A stretch of 45,280 bases of DNA. It comes from Paludibacteraceae bacterium. Its GTDB lineage: Bacteria; Bacteroidota; Bacteroidia; Bacteroidales; Paludibacteraceae. Where the stretch lies: the NCBI GenBank assembly GCA_017430235.1, contig JAFRNH010000019.1, positions 1 to 45,280 on the forward strand, written 5' to 3'. The notes under the pieces were generated by a model that saw only the letters and a list, made by a program, of their open reading frames with translations, did no database searches and had not been told where the DNA came from. The position numbers were made by a program, and so were the translations under genes. This document shows positions 17,950 through 30,390 of the stretch, piece after piece; position 1 is the first letter of the stretch; each line of letters starts with the position of its first letter.

Positions 17950-17974
17950 GTATGGGCGAATAGCATTCGCCCCA
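17950..17974. repeat. Palindromic element 1 (CGTA-type)
   Basis: GGGCGAAT (17954-17961) and ATTCGCCC (17965-17972) form a perfect 8-bp stem with a 3-nt loop, preceded by CGTAT. It lies beyond the 3' end of murA in a 150-bp spacer without genes. There is no U tract on either side, so it is not a classical terminator. It resembles the elements at 36668 and 43291 in having a palindrome led by CGTA. Confidence 0.55.
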
Positions 17975-18013
17975 TCTCCTTCTCCCTCTAGTTTTTTGTG
18001 GCAAAAAAGACTT

Positions 18014-19324
18014 TTATTCAATCCTCATGATCTTTGCACCGATGGCGTTTAAACGGCCATCAATATCCTCGTAACCTCGATCTATTTGTTCTATATTGCT
18101 GATCGTGCTTGTTCCATTGGAACTCATGGCTGCGATTAGTAGTGCGATACCTGCACGAATATCAGGTGAGGACATATTAGAAGCACGTAGCATTGTCTCT
18201 TTTCCCAAACCAATCACAGTGGCTCTGTGTGGGTCGCAAAGAATGATTTGTGCTCCCATGTCAATCAGTTTGTCTACAAAGAACAAACGGCTCTCGAACA
18301 TTTTTTGGTGGATAAGAACACTTCCTTTGGCTTGAGTGGCTACTACAAGGAAGACACTAAGCAGGTCGGGCGTTAAGCCTGGCCAAGGTGCGTCGGCAAA
18401 TGTCATAATGGAACCATCCATGAATGTGTCGATGGTATATCTGTCTTGGTGAGGTATGTAAATGTCATCGTTGATGTGTTCAATCTTAATACCCATTTTG
18501 CGGAAGCAATCAGGTATCATACCCAACTCTTCGTAACGAACGTTCTTAATGGTGATCTCCGAACCCGTCATGGCAGCCATTCCGATGAAACTACCAATTT
18601 CAATCATATCGGGTAGAATTGTATGATTGTCACATCCATGAAGTTCTTTAACTCCCTCAATGGTCAGTAGGTTGGAACCGATACCGCTAATCTTGGCTCC
18701 CATTTTGTTCAACATTTTGCATAGCTGCTGAATGTATGGCTCGCAGGCAGCATTGTATATGGTGGTGGTGCCTTCAGCGAGGACTGCTGTCATAACGATG
18801 TTGGCTGTACCTGTGACGGAGGCCTCGTCGAGCAGCATGTACAAACCTTTCAGTTTGTTGGATTGTATTCGGTATAGTTTGAGTTCGGGATCGAAGCAGA
18901 AGATGGCGCCTAGTTTTTGAATACCTATAAAGTGCGTGTCCAATCGACGACGTCCGATTTTATCACCTCCAGGTTTGGGAACCACGGCTTTCCCGAAACG
19001 AGCTACCAAGGGACCGACAAGCATGACGGAACCTCTCAATACGGAACATTGTTTGTAGAATTGAGGAGTGTCCATGAAGTCGAGATTGACATTGTCCGCT
19101 TGAAATGTATAGCATCCTTTTTCTTTTTTAGTGACTTTTACCCCCATGTCTTTGAGAAGACAAATCAGGTTGTTGACATCGAGGATGTCAGGAATATTAG
19201 AGATGGTCACTTCCTCGGAGGTGAGGAGAGTGGCGCAGATGACTTCCAATGCTTCGTTTTTTGCACCTTGAGGGTGAATTTCACCTTTCAAAGAGTGTCC
19301 GCCTTCAATTAAGAATTTTGCCAT
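18014..19324 (-). CDS. murA: UDP-N-acetylglucosamine 1-carboxyvinyltransferase MurA
   Basis: A 436-residue cytosolic enzyme that transfers enolpyruvate from PEP to UDP-GlcNAc, the first committed step of peptidoglycan synthesis. It shows the EPSP-synthase-type fold with GAKNEALEVICATLLT near the N-terminus and the substrate loop PKPGGDKIGRRRLDTH. In that loop the position of the reactive Cys (Cys115 in E. coli) is Asp121. Enzymes with Asp at this site are active but insensitive to fosfomycin, as known for Mycobacterium tuberculosis and Chlamydia. It lies 26 bp after the DUF4290 gene and is probably co-transcribed with it. Confidence 0.96.
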   Translation of the reverse strand: MAKFLIEGGHSLKGEIHPQGAKNEALEVICATLLTSEEVTISNIPDILDVNNLICLLKDMGVKVTKKEKGCYTFQADNVNLDFMDTPQFYKQCSVLRGSVMLVGPLVARFGKAVVPKPGGDKIGRRRLDTHFIGIQKLGAIFCFDPELKLYRIQSNKLKGLYMLLDEASVTGTANIVMTAVLAEGTTTIYNAACEPYIQQLCKMLNKMGAKISGIGSNLLTIEGVKELHGCDNHTILPDMIEIGSFIGMAAMTGSEITIKNVRYEELGMIPDCFRKMGIKIEHINDDIYIPHQDRYTIDTFMDGSIMTFADAPWPGLTPDLLSVFLVVATQAKGSVLIHQKMFESRLFFVDKLIDMGAQIILCDPHRATVIGLGKETMLRASNMSSPDIRAGIALLIAAMSSNGTSTISNIEQIDRGYEDIDGRLNAIGAKIMRIE

Positions 19325-19350
19325 GGTATAATTTAGGGTTGAAACTGAAG

Positions 19351-19944
19351 TTATTTTTTCTTTTTCTTTTTGCTAGATGTAGTGGCTGTAGTAGTGTTTT
19401 TAAACTCTGCCAATTTGATGCCTTTGTTGTGGAGAATAATATTCTCTTTTGATAAATAGGCTAGGTCGTCAAATATTTTCAGATCGTCGACACCATCTTT
19501 GTTGAAGGTGATGTAACTTTTCTTCATATAGTTGGCGATCATGATTTCCAATTGATCGCGTTCTTCGCCTTCGTCCATCTCGACTGCTTTTTCTATGAGA
19601 CTGTGGATTAATTTCCCGTAGTGAAGAAAGCGTATGCTGTCGGAATTGGAATAAGCAGGACGTTCAGGTTTGACGTACAATTTCTCCTTTTTTATGACTT
19701 CGTAAGGATAGTCGATATCTAGTTTGAAATTGGACATGATGGCAAGATGGTCCCATAAAATGTGCTTGAAATCACTTAAATCACGTAGTTGTGGGAATAG
19801 ATTGCCCATGGTGTTGACAATGGTGTAAGCACAGGCTGTTCTTTCTTCCCTGTCTTCGATTGTCAGGCAGTGATCAACCATATTTTGAATGTTTCTTCCG
19901 TATTCGGGGAGAATCAATTTCTCCATTTGCGTATTATAATCCAT
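19351..19944 (-). CDS. DUF4290 family protein
   Basis: A protein of about 197 residues from the ATG at 19944 (MDYNTQMEKLILPEYGRNIQ), the usual beginning of this Bacteroidetes family; the longer in-frame start at 19986 adds a hydrophobic stretch not seen in the family. It is predicted helical and cytosolic, with an acidic middle and a C-terminal tail SSKKKKKK. No function is established. Its placement directly before murA is common in Bacteroidales and suggests a link to envelope synthesis or growth, but this is only inference. Confidence 0.85.
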   Translation of the reverse strand: MDYNTQMEKLILPEYGRNIQNMVDHCLTIEDREERTACAYTIVNTMGNLFPQLRDLSDFKHILWDHLAIMSNFKLDIDYPYEVIKKEKLYVKPERPAYSNSDSIRFLHYGKLIHSLIEKAVEMDEGEERDQLEIMIANYMKKSYITFNKDGVDDLKIFDDLAYLSKENIILHNKGIKLAEFKNTTTATTSSKKKKKK

Positions 19945-20093
19945 AATCGATAGAAATATAAACAATATAATCAGGTACGCAGGCACCTGGTTTTGTCTTA
20001 GATGAAATTTTTTGTAAAGTTAGGAAAAAAAACTGACTTCCATACTTTTTTGACTTGCCATTAAAAAAAATTCTTGATTTTTTTGTGAAACTA

Positions 20094-20124
20094 TTGTGAG
20101 ATTTGAAAAATTGAATTATTTTTG
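20094..20124 (+). promoter_or_regulatory. Promoter of rho
   Basis: TTG (20094-20096), 20-bp spacer, TATTTTTG (20117-20124), matching TAnnTTTG. The predicted start near 20131 gives a leader of about 160 nt. Confidence 0.65.
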
Positions 20125-20142
20125 CAACGTTTTACTACCGCA

Positions 20143-20211
20143 GGCTAAATTCTTAGCCCAAGTAATTAATCAAAAAATATTTTTAATATCGAAAACGATG
20201 TAAGAACATCG
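20143..20211 (+). promoter_or_regulatory. Structured leader of rho with two hairpins
   Basis: Two perfect 6-bp hairpins lie in the leader: GGCTAA/TTAGCC (20143-20148 with 20153-20158) and CGATGT/ACATCG (20196-20201 with 20206-20211), each with a 4-nt loop. Rho genes in other bacteria are autoregulated by attenuation in the leader; whether these hairpins act that way is inference. Confidence 0.4.
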
Positions 20212-20291
20212 GTTATTGTGATAAAGTGTTACAACAAACTTATATGATGTTTTTTTTAGAGTGAAATTTGATTCTGTTTATCAGTTGATTT

Positions 20292-22226
20292 ATGAAAATA
20301 AGTGATTTAAAGACAAAAACCCTTGCTGAATTGAAGGGGATTGCCAAAGAATTGGAAATAAAACGTCCTGATTCTTTCCGAAAAGATGATTTGATTTTTA
20401 GAATTATAAATGAGATTGCCGCATGGCAAAATGAAGGAAAGCCACTTCCTGCAAATTTAAATTTTGAGGGAGAGGACGATTCTGTTGGTCAAAGTTTCCA
20501 AGATTCTTTCGAAGTTGAGACTTCCTCATTTAATGAAGGGAAATCAAATGATGAGTCGGCAACCTCACAACCTGTGTATGTAGAGTCTAGTTATAACAAG
20601 ACGAAGAATGCAGTTCAGCAGAGCTTTGATTTCGAAAATGGTGGCTACGAGGATGACAGACAGTCGGGAGGTGCTGCAAACTATAAACAAAATCATTCTA
20701 AATCAAACGAAGATGGATTCCGCTCCGAATTTAATAATCCTGATAGAGAAAGACCTGAAGAGGATTTTTCAAGAAAGAAAAACCAGCAGAATCAACAGAA
20801 TCAATCGCAGCCTAGAAATCGTGCATTCGGAGGTTTCGATGCCATGTCATCGGGTAATGCAGCCGCAGCTGTGGCAAGAATGATATTGAACAAGAAAAAA
20901 GGAATTCCAACTCCTAACCAGGAAGAGATACTCGAGAACATTAAAAAGATGAACGAGGAGGCTAAGCATGAAAATGAGAAGAAGGCCGTTCAAGAAAAAG
21001 AGTTGGATAATTCTGCTAAAATAGAAAATAATGTGCCTCAGGAACAGCCTATTGCAACACCTGATGCAAAGGAGAGTCAACAGGCACCAAAAAAAGTATA
21101 TGATTTTGAAGATATCGTAAAAGGACAGGGAGTGTTGGAAATCACCAATGATGGTTTCGGGTTCCTTCGCTCTGCTGATTATAACTATTTAACATCTCCT
21201 GATGATATTTATGTCTCTCAATCGCAAATCAAATTGTTTGGATTGAAAACGGGTGATGTCATTGAAGGTACAATTCGTCCTCCTAAAGAGGGAGAAAAAT
21301 ATTTCCCGTTGGTAAGAGTTGATAAAATTAATTCCCGCTCTCCAGAGTTCGTTCGCGATCGTGTTCCTTTTGATCACTTAACTCCATTGTTCCCTGATGA
21401 GAAGTTCAATTTGACGGGAGGACGTACAACTTGCAATACATCTGTTCGTGCAGTTGACCTTTTTGCACCGATAGGTAAGGGTCAGCGTGGTTTGATTGTT
21501 GCGCAGCCTAAGACAGGTAAGACAATGTTGCTTAAAGATATCGCTAACGCCATTGCGGAAAATCATCCTGAGGTCTATATGATTATCCTTTTGATTGACG
21601 AACGTCCTGAGGAGGTAACCGATATGGCCAGAAGCGTAAATGCAGAGGTGATTGCCTCTACATTTGATGAACCAGCAGATCGTCATGTGAAGATTGCCGG
21701 TTTGGTGTTGGAAAAGGCAAAACGTATGGTGGAGTGTGGTCATGATGTGGTGATTTTGCTTGATTCAATCACTCGTTTGGCTCGTGCATATAACACGGTG
21801 GCTCCTGCGTCTGGTAAGGTCTTGTCTGGAGGTGTGGATGCAAATGCGTTGCAAAAACCAAAACGATTCTTCGGTGCTGCCAGAAACATTGAAAATGGAG
21901 GTAGCTTGACCATCATCGCTACTGCATTGACGGATACGGGATCTAAGATGGATGACGTTATCTTTGAGGAGTTTAAGGGTACGGGTAATATGGAGTTGCA
22001 ATTGTCACGCCAATTGTCCAACAAACGTATCTATCCTGCCATCGATATCATCTCTTCTAGTACTCGTCGCGACGATTTGTTGCAATCGCCTGAGGTGGTA
22101 CGCCGTATGTGGGTATTCCGTAATCATATTTCGGAAATGACTCCTATCGAAGCAATGGATTTCTTAAAACGTCAGATTGAAATGACTCGCTCTAACGAGG
22201 AGTTGCTGGCAACCATGAATAGTTAA
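20292..22226 (+). CDS. rho: Transcription termination factor Rho with a long disordered insertion
   Basis: A 644-residue hexameric RNA helicase, against 419 in E. coli. Residues 1-45 are the Rho N-terminal domain ([18 protein letters not shown]). About 50-265 is a low-complexity, Asn/Gln/Glu/Ser-rich region, predicted disordered. Then come the cold-shock-like RNA-binding domain ([15 protein letters not shown]) and the ATPase core with Walker A ([12 protein letters not shown]), Walker B ([17 protein letters not shown]) and the Q-/R-loop region. Long insertions are typical of Bacteroidetes Rho, and in Bacteroides thetaiotaomicron the disordered region has been reported to drive phase separation. 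Single-gene unit with its own promoter, leader and strong terminator. Confidence 0.97.
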   Translation: MKISDLKTKTLAELKGIAKELEIKRPDSFRKDDLIFRIINEIAAWQNEGKPLPANLNFEGEDDSVGQSFQDSFEVETSSFNEGKSNDESATSQPVYVESSYNKTKNAVQQSFDFENGGYEDDRQSGGAANYKQNHSKSNEDGFRSEFNNPDRERPEEDFSRKKNQQNQQNQSQPRNRAFGGFDAMSSGNAAAAVARMILNKKKGIPTPNQEEILENIKKMNEEAKHENEKKAVQEKELDNSAKIENNVPQEQPIATPDAKESQQAPKKVYDFEDIVKGQGVLEITNDGFGFLRSADYNYLTSPDDIYVSQSQIKLFGLKTGDVIEGTIRPPKEGEKYFPLVRVDKINSRSPEFVRDRVPFDHLTPLFPDEKFNLTGGRTTCNTSVRAVDLFAPIGKGQRGLIVAQPKTGKTMLLKDIANAIAENHPEVYMIILLIDERPEEVTDMARSVNAEVIASTFDEPADRHVKIAGLVLEKAKRMVECGHDVVILLDSITRLARAYNTVAPASGKVLSGGVDANALQKPKRFFGAARNIENGGSLTIIATALTDTGSKMDDVIFEEFKGTGNMELQLSRQLSNKRIYPAIDIISSSTRRDDLLQSPEVVRRMWVFRNHISEMTPIEAMDFLKRQIEMTRSNEELLATMNS

Positions 22227-22255
22227 GAGACGATTATTTGTTGTCTCTGCCAATC

Positions 22256-22297
22256 CGATGCGCACATCCTCTTTGAATGATGTGCGCATCGTTTTTC
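22256..22297 (+). terminator. Strong intrinsic terminator of rho
   Basis: A perfect 13-bp stem (22256-22268 with 22279-22291, CGATGCGCACATC and its complement) with a 10-nt loop, followed by five T residues. Confidence 0.93.
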
Positions 22298-22462
22298 ATA
22301 TCTACTCCAAATTCCACAAAATATACAGTTTTTTATGGTGAATTTATGGAACACGCCTTGACAGAACCACCCTTAAATTGTATGAAAAGGAGACTTTAAT
22401 ATTTGTTTACATCTAACACTTTTTTATTTAGTTTTTGACTTCGTTTCTTGAAGAAGTTTTTG

Positions 22463-22470
22463 TAAATTTG
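22463..22470 (+). promoter_or_regulatory. -7 element of the ftsK promoter
   Basis: TAAATTTG matches TAnnTTTG and lies only 15 bp before the ATG at 22486. It falls inside the longer open frame that begins at 22435, which argues that the longer start is not used. A TTTG at 22434-22437 is 25 bp upstream, longer than the usual spacing. Confidence 0.5.
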
Positions 22471-22485
22471 TACAAAAATTATGGC

Positions 22486-25077
22486 ATGGGAAAAGAGAAA
22501 CAAAAACAGGATGAAGTGCCCACAAAAGGTGGATTTTTTTCAAAATTGAGACATTCCTTGTCGAATGAACCGTTGCGCTTGGCAATGGGTGTTGTCGTGA
22601 TTATTTCAGGACTGTTTTTGACTTTGTCTTTTTTCTCCTTCTTTTTTACAGGTTGGGAAGACCAAAGCCTTTTGAAAGGTGATTATTCGAATGAGTATTT
22701 GGCGGAGAATATCAAAAACTGGACAGGCTTGTTAGGTGCCAGATTGTCTGATTTCTGTATAAACCGCACTTTTGGTGTTTCCGTTATATTTTATCTGTTT
22801 TATTGGTTCCTTATCGGTTTTTGGTTGTTGAACGTGCGTCCTTTTGAAGGAAAAATGCGTAAAGTGTTTTTCATTTGCTCGTTCTTCTTGGTGTGGGGGT
22901 CAGTTTTAGCAGGTTCATTTATCGATAGTTATGAATCCACTTTCCTTTTCTTGGGGGGAGAACATGGATATCAAACGAATCTTTTCTTACAGGCAAATGT
23001 AGGCTTTGTAGGTGTGGTTTTGATATTGTTTGTTACACTTCTGATATTCTCCTTTTATGCATTTAATGGTGTCTATGAGGGTTTTGTGAAGATGCTGAAT
23101 CGTATGTTCCATTCTCATCCAGAACCTGTGCTTGACCCAACAGAAAACAACGCTGGAGTGGAGAATGGGGATGGTGAGAAACCAGAGGTCGTTATCAATT
23201 CGGGAGACGAGACAGGTGGTGAACCTGTTGCAGCGACATCGACTGACCAACCAGTGGAGAATCCGGAAAAACCAGAAACGGTAGAACCAGAGGGTAATAC
23301 CATGACATTTGATCTGACGAAACAAGACGGGAATAAGAATGCTTCAGATAATACAGTAAAACAAGGTTCTAAAAAAGACCCAGACGATATCCCATTTGTT
23401 GTGGATCCTGTTAACCCAACAGAATTGATTCAAAACACAAATGGAAATGAGGGTGGCTCCCCAGCAACAGAGGCTAATCAACCAGCATCAGAAGTGAAGC
23501 CAGAATCGGGTGAGGTTGGCTTTACCATCGAGCAGTCGACTGTCGAGATGGCAAACGGTGAGGGAGATATGACATTGTATGATCCAACTAAGGATTTGGA
23601 GTTCTATAAGAAACCAACCTTGGATTTGTTCAAGGAATATGATATTCAAAACAATATAGACGTAGATGAGCAAAACAAGAACAAGAATCGTATTGTAGAG
23701 GTTTTGCGTAGTTTTGGTGTTGAGATTACGTCGATAAAGGCGACGGTAGGTCCGACTGTCACATTGTATGAAGTGACGCCTGCTCCAGGTGTGCGAATAG
23801 CTAAGATTAGAGGTTTGGGTGATGATATCGCCTTAACAATTGCCGCTAAGGGTATTCGTATTATTGCACCGATTCCAGGAAAGGGAACGATTGGTATTGA
23901 GGTGCCAAATGCCAAACCAGTGGTGGTGCCGATGGCTGAGATCATTGGAAGCAAGAAATTCCAAGAGTCTAAGTTTGAGTTGCCTATCGCGTTGGGTAAG
24001 ACCATCACCAATGAGGTCTTCATGTTGGATCTTTGTAAGATGCCGCACGTTTTGGTGGCAGGAGCAACAGGACAAGGAAAGTCAGTTGGTTTAAATGCGA
24101 TTATCACCTCTCTGTTGTACAAGAAACATCCATCCGAGTTGAAGTTTGTGATGGTGGATCCGAAGATGGTGGAGTTCAGTATGTATGCCCCAATCGAGCA
24201 TCACTTCTTGGCTAAGATGCCAGATGCGGAAGATGCCATCATCACGGATGTGAAGAAGGTGGTACAGACGTTGAATTCCTTGTGTGTGGAGATGGATCAG
24301 CGTTATGAGTTGCTGAAGGAGGCCTCTGTACGTCAGGTGAAGGAATACAATGAGAAATTTATCAATCGGAAATTAAATCCGAACAAAGGACATCACTTTA
24401 TGCCATATATTGTGGTGGTGATAGATGAGTTTGCCGATTTGATCATGCAAGTGGGTAAGGATGTGGAGACACCAATCGCACGTATTGCGCAGAAGGCACG
24501 TGCAGTGGGAATTCACATGATATTGGCCACTCAGCGTCCGTCGGCTAACATTATAACGGGTGTTATACGAGCTAACTTCCCTGCTCGTTTTGCATTCCGT
24601 GTTTCCACTGGATTGGAATCTCGTGTGATATTGGATACGGGTGGAGCAGAGCAGTTGATTGGTCGTGGTGATATGTTGATTTCACAGGGAAACGATTTGG
24701 ACCGTGTACAGTGTGCATTGGTGGATACGCCAGAAGTGGAGCGCATCGCCAAACACATCGCAGATCAGCAGGGTTATCCTACTGCATTCATACTACCGGA
24801 GTATGTTGATGAGAGTGAGATGTCGGAAGGAAAGGCAGATGTTGATTTATCGAAGAAAGATCCTATGTTTGATGAGGCTGCTCAATTGGTGGTGGCTACT
24901 CAACAGGGCTCTACATCCATGATTCAGAGAAAATTCTCAATCGGATATAATCGTGCGGGACGTATTATGGATCAATTGGAGGCGGCTGGTATTGTTGGTC
25001 CTGCAGAGGGAAGTAAACCACGTCAGGTGATGGTGACGGATATGGCTATGCTTGATACCATTTTGTCATCAATTTAA
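22486..25077 (+). CDS. ftsK: DNA translocase FtsK
   Basis: About 863 residues from the ATG at 22486 (MGKEKQKQ). It couples chromosome segregation to division at the septum. The N-terminal part has four TM segments (from 'LAMGVVVIISGLFLTLSF' to 'GFVGVVLILFVTLLIFSF'). A Pro/Glu/Asn-rich linker of about 170 residues follows. Then come the alpha domain, the RecA-like motor with Walker A VAGATGQGKSVGLNAI and Walker B YIVVVIDEFADLIM, and the C-terminal gamma winged helix (QRKFSIGYNRAGRIMDQL) that reads KOPS-type polar sequences in other species. The lolA-like gene follows 60 bp downstream, an arrangement common in Bacteroidales. Confidence 0.96.
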   Translation: MGKEKQKQDEVPTKGGFFSKLRHSLSNEPLRLAMGVVVIISGLFLTLSFFSFFFTGWEDQSLLKGDYSNEYLAENIKNWTGLLGARLSDFCINRTFGVSVIFYLFYWFLIGFWLLNVRPFEGKMRKVFFICSFFLVWGSVLAGSFIDSYESTFLFLGGEHGYQTNLFLQANVGFVGVVLILFVTLLIFSFYAFNGVYEGFVKMLNRMFHSHPEPVLDPTENNAGVENGDGEKPEVVINSGDETGGEPVAATSTDQPVENPEKPETVEPEGNTMTFDLTKQDGNKNASDNTVKQGSKKDPDDIPFVVDPVNPTELIQNTNGNEGGSPATEANQPASEVKPESGEVGFTIEQSTVEMANGEGDMTLYDPTKDLEFYKKPTLDLFKEYDIQNNIDVDEQNKNKNRIVEVLRSFGVEITSIKATVGPTVTLYEVTPAPGVRIAKIRGLGDDIALTIAAKGIRIIAPIPGKGTIGIEVPNAKPVVVPMAEIIGSKKFQESKFELPIALGKTITNEVFMLDLCKMPHVLVAGATGQGKSVGLNAIITSLLYKKHPSELKFVMVDPKMVEFSMYAPIEHHFLAKMPDAEDAIITDVKKVVQTLNSLCVEMDQRYELLKEASVRQVKEYNEKFINRKLNPNKGHHFMPYIVVVIDEFADLIMQVGKDVETPIARIAQKARAVGIHMILATQRPSANIITGVIRANFPARFAFRVSTGLESRVILDTGGAEQLIGRGDMLISQGNDLDRVQCALVDTPEVERIAKHIADQQGYPTAFILPEYVDESEMSEGKADVDLSKKDPMFDEAAQLVVATQQGSTSMIQRKFSIGYNRAGRIMDQLEAAGIVGPAEGSKPRQVMVTDMAMLDTILSSI

Positions 25078-25137
25078 TTTGTCGTGTTTTTTTATTCTTT
25101 AACTTTGGGAAGTTTTATTCCCGTAAAAAAAAACAGT

Positions 25138-25791
25138 ATGAAAAGAAGTTTGTTAATAGTTATATCTTTTTTGATTCCGTTCATCTCTTTTGCACAGGAG
25201 ACAGCTGTCGATCCGAAGGCGAAGGCTTTGTTGGACAAGGCGATTGTGGCTTTTGAGACAAAGAAGGGATTGTCTGCAGATTTCGCTATTAAGGTTGAAA
25301 ATTCCAGAAATGACAAGAGTGAAAATTTTCAGGGTAATGTACTTCTAAAGGGAGAAAAATTCAAACTCTCTTTGGCGGATGTGGATACCTATTTTGATGG
25401 AAAGACGCAGTATGTGTTGATGAAGAAAGAGAATGAGGTGACAATCAGTAACCCAGCGAAGGAGGATATGAAAGAGATCAATCCCATCTTGTTGATGAAG
25501 TCGTGCAAAACAGACTATAAAATGCGTTATTTAGGTGAGGAAAAGGTTGGAAACAAGATGATGGAGAAGATTGAATTGTATCCGAATGATTTGAACAGTA
25601 AATATTCAATCATCACATTGTTGATGACAAAGGATGAGTTGCAGTTGAATACCATCATTTTGAAAGGGAAAAATGGTATCATCACTCATTTTCAACTAAC
25701 AAAGGTTGAATATAAGAAAGATCTGGCAGATGGCATTTTTGTCTTCGATGCTACCAAGTATCCTAATGTAGAAGTGGTTGATCTTCGATAA
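25138..25791 (+). CDS. lolA: LolA-like outer-membrane lipoprotein carrier
   Basis: About 217 residues from the ATG at 25138, with signal peptide MKRSLLIVISFLIPFISFAQ; an in-frame ATG at 25084 would put 18 extra residues before it. The mature protein has the LolA-like half-barrel pattern: 'ALLDKAIVAFETKKGLSADF', 'FQGNVLLKGEKFKLSL', 'YFDGKTQYVLMKK', and 'ITHFQLTKVEYKKDLADGIF'. LolA shuttles lipoproteins from the inner-membrane LolCDE complex to the outer membrane. It is co-located with ftsK on the same strand; the role is inferred from family. Confidence 0.85.
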   Translation: MKRSLLIVISFLIPFISFAQETAVDPKAKALLDKAIVAFETKKGLSADFAIKVENSRNDKSENFQGNVLLKGEKFKLSLADVDTYFDGKTQYVLMKKENEVTISNPAKEDMKEINPILLMKSCKTDYKMRYLGEEKVGNKMMEKIELYPNDLNSKYSIITLLMTKDELQLNTIILKGKNGIITHFQLTKVEYKKDLADGIFVFDATKYPNVEVVDLR

Positions 25792-25879
25792 GATAGGAAT
25801 TTTTGGTTGATAACGTGAATGTTGTAAACGAGACTACAGTCTTGTATTAATAATATATCTAATTTAATACCATCAAAAT

Positions 25880-28881
<3,002 letters not shown>

Positions 28882-28894
28882 GAGGGAAAACGGA

Positions 28895-29431
28895 ATGCTT
28901 GAAGAGCTAAAGAGAAAATATGTTGATTGGCAAATAAAGTTAAGTGAGTCGGACAAGAAGTTCAGAAGAGAAAAACAGTTTCTGAATTGGGATGATGTCA
29001 AGACCGTCACTGTCCTTTTGACGTATGAGGGGAGACCCAATAATGCGGAGATGGATCAGATTATGCAGATCCTTTCAGACAAGGTGGTGAGTTTCTGGTG
29101 TTTTGTCTCCTCAAAAGAGTATCTTCGTCAGGATTCAGAAAAGGTGACTTATTTGAATCCAAAGTCGCTCACCTTGTTTTCCATTCCTAATAAAATCATT
29201 AAGGGACGATTTGTTGCAGACCAGTCGGATGTGATGATCGATTTGACATTGGAGGAGAATTTTCCGCTCAAGTATTTGGCAGGAATTTCCAGAGCACATT
29301 GTCGATGTGGAAAGAAGAAAGAGAATTATTCCCTATATGATTTAGAGATAAGTCCGACAGAGAAACTATCACGCGTGGATTTGTTGGAACAAATTTTATA
29401 TTATCTAAAAACGATAAAAACCAAAAATTAG
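28895..29431 (+). CDS. Conserved hypothetical protein, DUF6913-like
   Basis: A 178-residue soluble protein with no signal peptide. It begins with a basic helix (MLEELKRKYVDWQIKLSESD) and then an alternating strand/helix pattern ('TVTVLLTYEGRP', 'DVMIDLTLEENFPLKYLAG'). A Cys pair (AHCRCGKKK) lies near residue 137-140. I recall this family between ligA and dapA in many Bacteroidales under the label DUF6913; no function is known to me. It starts 13 bp after ligA and probably belongs to the same operon. Confidence 0.65.
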   Translation: MLEELKRKYVDWQIKLSESDKKFRREKQFLNWDDVKTVTVLLTYEGRPNNAEMDQIMQILSDKVVSFWCFVSSKEYLRQDSEKVTYLNPKSLTLFSIPNKIIKGRFVADQSDVMIDLTLEENFPLKYLAGISRAHCRCGKKKENYSLYDLEISPTEKLSRVDLLEQILYYLKTIKTKN

Positions 29432-29451
29432 AGAATGCATGGAATTTTTTA

Positions 29452-29459
29452 TAATTTTG
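29452..29459 (+). promoter_or_regulatory. Candidate -7 element before dapA
   Basis: TAATTTTG matches TAnnTTTG and lies 27 bp before the dapA ATG; no clear TTTG is found at the expected -33 distance. A 7-bp inverted repeat (GAATGCA at 29433 and TGCATTC at 29458) spans it. Confidence 0.35.
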
Positions 29460-29486
29460 CATTCCATTATATGGTAGAAGAAAAAG

Positions 29487-30380
29487 ATGACACAGACAAA
29501 ATTTACAGGATTAGGCATTGCTCTAATCACTCCATTTAACGAAGATGAGAGCATAGATTTTGATGCACTCGGAAACCTTTTGGATTATCAGCTCCAAAAT
29601 GGTATTGATTATCTGGTTGTGTTGGGTACGACAGCAGAGACCCCAACGTTATCGGAAGAAGAAAAGAAGTCTGTCATTCAATTTGTCCTGAACAAGGTAA
29701 ATGGTAAAGTGCCAATTGTCCTTGGTTGTGGAGGAAATAATACAAGAGGAGTTGTTGAGAGATTGAAAAACGATGACTTTACTGGCATCGATGCCATCTT
29801 GTCTGTCGTTCCTTACTATAACAAACCATCACAAGAGGGTATTTATCAACATTTTAAGGCAATATCAGAGGCATCTAAGGTGCCTGTGATTTTATACAAT
29901 ATTCCTGGTCGAACAGGTGTGAATATGTTGCCTGATACCACCATCCGTTTGGCACGTGAATTTAAGAACATCATAGCCATCAAAGAGGCTTGTGGAAACA
30001 TGGATCAGATTAATGATATCATCAAACGTAAGCCAAAGGATTTTATGGTTATCTCGGGTGACGATGGAATCACCTATCCATTGATCACTATGGGTGCACA
30101 AGGTGTCATTTCTGTGATTGGAAATGCATTCCCTAAGGAGTTTGGACGTATGGTACGATTGAGTTTACAGGGCGATTATGAGTCTGCTCGTGTGATTCAT
30201 CAGAAGTTTACGGATCTGTTCGACCTGTTGTTTGTGGATGGTAATCCAGCAGGAGCAAAGTGTATGCTTTCGTTGATGGGTTATATTCAAAACAAGTTGC
30301 GTTTACCACTTGTTCCAACTCGAATGGTTACTTACGAGAAGATTCGTGAGGTGTTGAAGGGCTTGAATGTGAAATGTTAA
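29487..30380 (+). CDS. dapA: 4-hydroxy-tetrahydrodipicolinate synthase
   Basis: A 297-residue TIM-barrel aldolase of the lysine/diaminopimelate pathway that condenses pyruvate with aspartate semialdehyde. The Schiff-base Lys166 lies in IIAIKEACGN, the proton-relay Tyr137 in ILYNIPGRTG, and the Thr pair in VVLGTTAETPTL. Diaminopimelate feeds peptidoglycan crosslinks, so it has a functional link with murA elsewhere in the window. Confidence 0.96.
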   Translation: MTQTKFTGLGIALITPFNEDESIDFDALGNLLDYQLQNGIDYLVVLGTTAETPTLSEEEKKSVIQFVLNKVNGKVPIVLGCGGNNTRGVVERLKNDDFTGIDAILSVVPYYNKPSQEGIYQHFKAISEASKVPVILYNIPGRTGVNMLPDTTIRLAREFKNIIAIKEACGNMDQINDIIKRKPKDFMVISGDDGITYPLITMGAQGVISVIGNAFPKEFGRMVRLSLQGDYESARVIHQKFTDLFDLLFVDGNPAGAKCMLSLMGYIQNKLRLPLVPTRMVTYEKIREVLKGLNVKC

Positions 30381-30390
30381 TACTTCCATT

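Noticed and set aside
17793-17975. Minus-strand frame of 60 codons across tRNA-Asp copy 2
   Set aside because: It reads through a tRNA gene and its terminator in antisense.
23646-24122. Minus-strand frame of 158 codons inside ftsK
   Set aside because: It lies antisense to the conserved motor domain, whose codon pattern explains the open frame.
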